Shown one piece after another: positions 62,901 through 64,000 of a stretch of DNA of 64,000 nt. The stretch covers positions 1 to 64,000 of the forward strand of contig DATMAB010000013.1 in the NCBI GenBank assembly GCA_035573675.1, written 5' to 3'. The translations under genes and the position numbers were made by a program. The DNA is from Terriglobales bacterium (lineage in GTDB: Bacteria; Acidobacteriota; Terriglobia; Terriglobales; Acidobacteriaceae). The notes below the pieces were generated by a model. That model did no database searches and was not told the origin of the DNA. It saw only the letters and a list, made by a program, of their open reading frames with translations. How positions within the stretch are numbered: the stretch's first letter is position 1; each line of letters starts with the position of its first letter.

Positions 62901-62976
62901 AGTACTCGCGCAGGAACTGCAGGTGCTCGGAGGCTTCGGTGAGGAAGACCTCGACGAATTCCTGGTTGGGGCTCAT
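59938..62976 (-). CDS. cheA: Hybrid CheA kinase with two Hpt domains and receiver
   Basis: 1012 aa. Two Hpt domains: His47 in AAAHTLAGAS, and His215 in AIHTVKGSA. Then dimerisation and HATPase domains (N box HLVRNAVAHG, G1 DDGRGID, G2 GRGVGLD), a CheW-like domain, and a C-terminal receiver with Asp930 in VVTDLEMP and Lys in LTKPVQ. This is the ChpA/FrzE-like layout, not the simple flagellar CheA. There is no separate CheY in the window; the fused receiver and the REC proteins downstream could take phosphate. Start overlaps the cheR stop (ATGA). Confidence 0.94.
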   Translation of the reverse strand: MSPNQEFVEVFLTEASEHLQFLREYSGILQDPYPSASDMERLHAAAHTLAGASAMYGYPHFSEVAGKLAHIFQYAMNASVTPEAAAPLVEFISEAVSVLESDLLFISNDAVEAEEEIAAFKQKFPFAFQANAAESWSEPVASEAGEPAPAAQESGTPAAVAGFEDLPPDGEVPDEILEFFVPEAEEHLQVVTECLLALEANPNAEDIHRLFRAIHTVKGSAAQVGLHRIARVAHRAEDLVGRLRDGELGPSAEIVDICLEAVDTLKKFLYRQWPDEATLQPAVKSLLARIARLAPEQDDSAPAFPLESGSGAEEDVVEQGSAPPVTAIESLPAESVVEVPPAEAEAEPVLAGKKELAAMPQSRSVRIALERLDRMMNAVGELVINRTRMMGRVAELERLADVLNFSKARMSEKVSEFTEKHEFSRLPGSSPAPFNPQLYRAALSGYSHALDDGPAEFTELEMDRYDDFNILSRSLTEISADITEVLTQLDGFVRRVDTDIDEFSKLAHRLQDEITQARMVPIGNLYTRISRTVRDAAKAAGKQVDLQLAGAETELDNNIIQQISDPLIHLVRNAVAHGLERSEDRYLAGKPDAGTVAVRAYHRGNHVYIEVEDDGRGIDYEKVRNTAVEASLVTPEDAASMAEHDLLEFLFHPGFSTAPRKTELAGRGVGLDVVRANLAALNGEVEIDTQLGRGTRFTLKVPLTLIISQALFVRCGAHSFALPLAFVEEIRRLNQSDIEEVGGKLLTRVRDVVTEIVRLDQQLGLEPVEPVNGWYRMVIVNVGGRQVGIVVEEVLRKDEIVIKSLGEYLRNAKLFPGATIAPDGSLILLIDVNRLVAGEGIERRPLMAAATVARVFAPGAAAVAAGTLPAAVVDAVPQDKVVVLADDSISVRKFVGRMLEKAGYRVRLASDGLEALEIVTQSRCDLVVTDLEMPRTNGYELMAHLRQDAATAALPVMVVTSRAGAKHRDRALKEGAVAFLTKPVQEDVLLAEVGRLIGPGQKSASPAVEVLS

Positions 62977-63836
62977 GCCCTGCCCTCCGTGGTCGCGGCG
63001 GAGCGCGCGGGCTCGACAGGCTTGCGGTAGATGCGGCAGTCGCGGTGGACGATGGTCTCCAGCTTCACCGTAGCGCGGGAGATGAACTCAGCGTGGCCCA
63101 GGAAGAGGTAGCCGCCGGGCTCGAGCGAATCGTGGAAGCGATGGATGAGCTCGGCGCGGCGCGCTTCGGAAAAATAGATCAGAACGTTCATGCAGAAGAT
63201 GCAGTCGAAGCGCCCCATATAGACGGGCTGCGCCAGGTTCAAGGGCGCGAAGCTGATCATGCTGCGCAGGCGCGGCTTCACCCGGAACTGCTCGCCCACC
63301 CGGGTGAAATAGTTCTCGCGGCGGCCCAGGTCCACGTTGGCCAGGCTGCGAGCGCCGTAGACGCCGCGCTCGGCGAACTCCAGCGCGCGTTTACTGATAT
63401 CCGTGGCCAGCAGTTTGATGTCCCACGCCTCCGCGAAGGGCAGCGTCTCGGCCAGGGTGAGGGCGATGGAGTAGGGCTCTTCGCCGGAAGCGCATCCCGC
63501 GCTCCAGATGCGAAGGGTGCGCGGGTTGTGCCAGAACTTGCGGTTGCGGATCTCCGGAAGCACGCGCGTGTGCAGCGCTTCGTAGACCGCGGGATAGCGG
63601 AAGAACGTCGTCTCCTGCGTGAGCAGGCCTTCGAGGAAGGCGTCGTATTCGACGTTGGAGGAGCGCAGCAGGCGCACCAGCTCCGCGGTTCCGCCGAGCT
63701 GCTTGCGCTCGATGTGCTCGCGCACGCGGGTGGAGAAGAAGCGCTCGCGGGAATCGTCGAAGAGGATTCCCGAGCGCGCCTCGATGAGGGCGCGGATTTC
63801 CGCCATTTCATGCCCGGTGAGCGCTGCGTTCATCAC
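62973..63836 (-). CDS. cheR: Chemotaxis receptor methyltransferase CheR
   Basis: 287 aa. Helical N-terminal domain (about 5-75), then a SAM-binding Rossmann domain with IWSAGCASGEEPYSIAL and LATDISKRALEFA. The DCIFCMNVLIYF segment is typical. It methylates glutamates on receptors. It starts 41 nt after the receptor gene stop on the same strand, and the cheA ATG overlaps its own stop. Confidence 0.95.
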   Translation of the reverse strand: MMNAALTGHEMAEIRALIEARSGILFDDSRERFFSTRVREHIERKQLGGTAELVRLLRSSNVEYDAFLEGLLTQETTFFRYPAVYEALHTRVLPEIRNRKFWHNPRTLRIWSAGCASGEEPYSIALTLAETLPFAEAWDIKLLATDISKRALEFAERGVYGARSLANVDLGRRENYFTRVGEQFRVKPRLRSMISFAPLNLAQPVYMGRFDCIFCMNVLIYFSEARRAELIHRFHDSLEPGGYLFLGHAEFISRATVKLETIVHRDCRIYRKPVEPARSAATTEGRA

Positions 63837-63877
63837 CTTGCTTCCTCAGGGACCGAAGCGGCCCCGCTGGTTGTCGG

Positions 63878-64000
63878 TTACCGGCGCGCGACCGCCATTT
63901 CCGCGCGCGCATTGCCGTTGCCGTGTCCGTTCCCGTTGGCGGGAGGGAGCGCCGGAGCGGAGGTGCTGATGCGGAACTGGGAAAGCGCCTCGTTCAACTG
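63878..64000 (-). CDS. Methyl-accepting chemotaxis protein, C-terminal end (partial)
   Basis: The window ends inside this gene. The last 40 codons are readable: QLNEALSQFRIS, then a Pro/Ala/Asn/Gly-rich linker, ending AEMAVARR and stop at 63878-63880. LNEALSQFR directly follows the conserved receptor hairpin in MCPs, and the position before cheR fits. The sensor and membrane parts lie outside. No NWETF-like CheR docking pentapeptide is present at the end. Confidence 0.7.
   Translation of the reverse strand, partial: QLNEALSQFRISTSAPALPPANGNGHGNGNARAEMAVARR

Noticed and set aside
60691-63030. Long plus-strand open frame opposite cheA
   Set aside because: Antisense to an unmistakable cheA with intact domains; composition is that of a GC-driven shadow frame.

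Overview
The window is about 64 kb of high-GC bacterial chromosome with dense, mostly single-copy genes and no rRNA, tRNA, CRISPR array, integrase or transposase that I can see. The gene set (futalosine-pathway menaquinone genes mqnA, mqnC and mqnD, DUF4388 and four-helix-bundle proteins, paired TldD/TldE, tandem LemA, a Mla-type permease, and many short intergenic repeats) fits Acidobacteriota, probably the Terriglobia/Koribacter side. That assignment is inference from gene content and style, not from a marker comparison.

Layout. 0.2-6.3 kb: a FecR-domain exported protein, then a PDZ-7TM-GAF-PAS histidine kinase and its sigma54-type response regulator. 6.3-12.8 kb: mqnA, a repeat-filled gap, dprA, a four-helix-bundle gene flanked by repeats, topA and a small hypothetical. 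12.9-16.4 kb: a MlaF/MlaE pair without MlaD, and a DUF389 membrane protein. 16.5-25.6 kb: mqnC, a small HhH-GPD-like glycosylase candidate, a patatin-barrel protein, a GT2 glycosyltransferase, an M24 aminopeptidase, a 53-aa membrane peptide, bioY and mqnD. 25.8-30.5 kb: PilZ, HAD phosphatase, a GIDE-domain/LemA/LemA operon and a GAF-HD-GYP protein. 30.6-38.8 kb: a kinase-less membrane sensor, DinB, an exported hypothetical, a Rieske ferredoxin with an isolated nuoB, a Tat-signal TldD with its TldE partner, and a methyltransferase. 38.8-49 kb: a six-cysteine mini-protein, APC permease, cupin, a Rieske oxygenase, purU, two paralogous FAD oxidoreductases, a GcvT-like protein and DoxX. 49-53.4 kb: a fused E1 dehydrogenase, a phosphoglycolate-phosphatase-like HAD protein, a transglutaminase-like protein and a Cys/His mini-protein. 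53.8-55.8 kb: uvrB. 56.3-64 kb: a chemosensory operon on the minus strand (MCP end, cheR, cheA-REC, cheB, two cheW, a degenerate REC-DUF4388 and a REC-coiled-coil protein), mostly joined by 4-nt start/stop overlaps.

Functional themes. Three steps of the futalosine menaquinone route are scattered over 18 kb. The Rieske/PurU/FAD/GcvT block looks like an oxidative demethylation and one-carbon module of unknown substrate. The last 8 kb is one chemosensory system. The intergenic DNA is unusually rich in short dispersed repeats of at least eight recognisable families, several repeated between distant gaps, and some of them supply the 3' ends of genes. Several genes have a -10-like hexamer only 6-12 nt before the start codon, suggesting leaderless transcripts.
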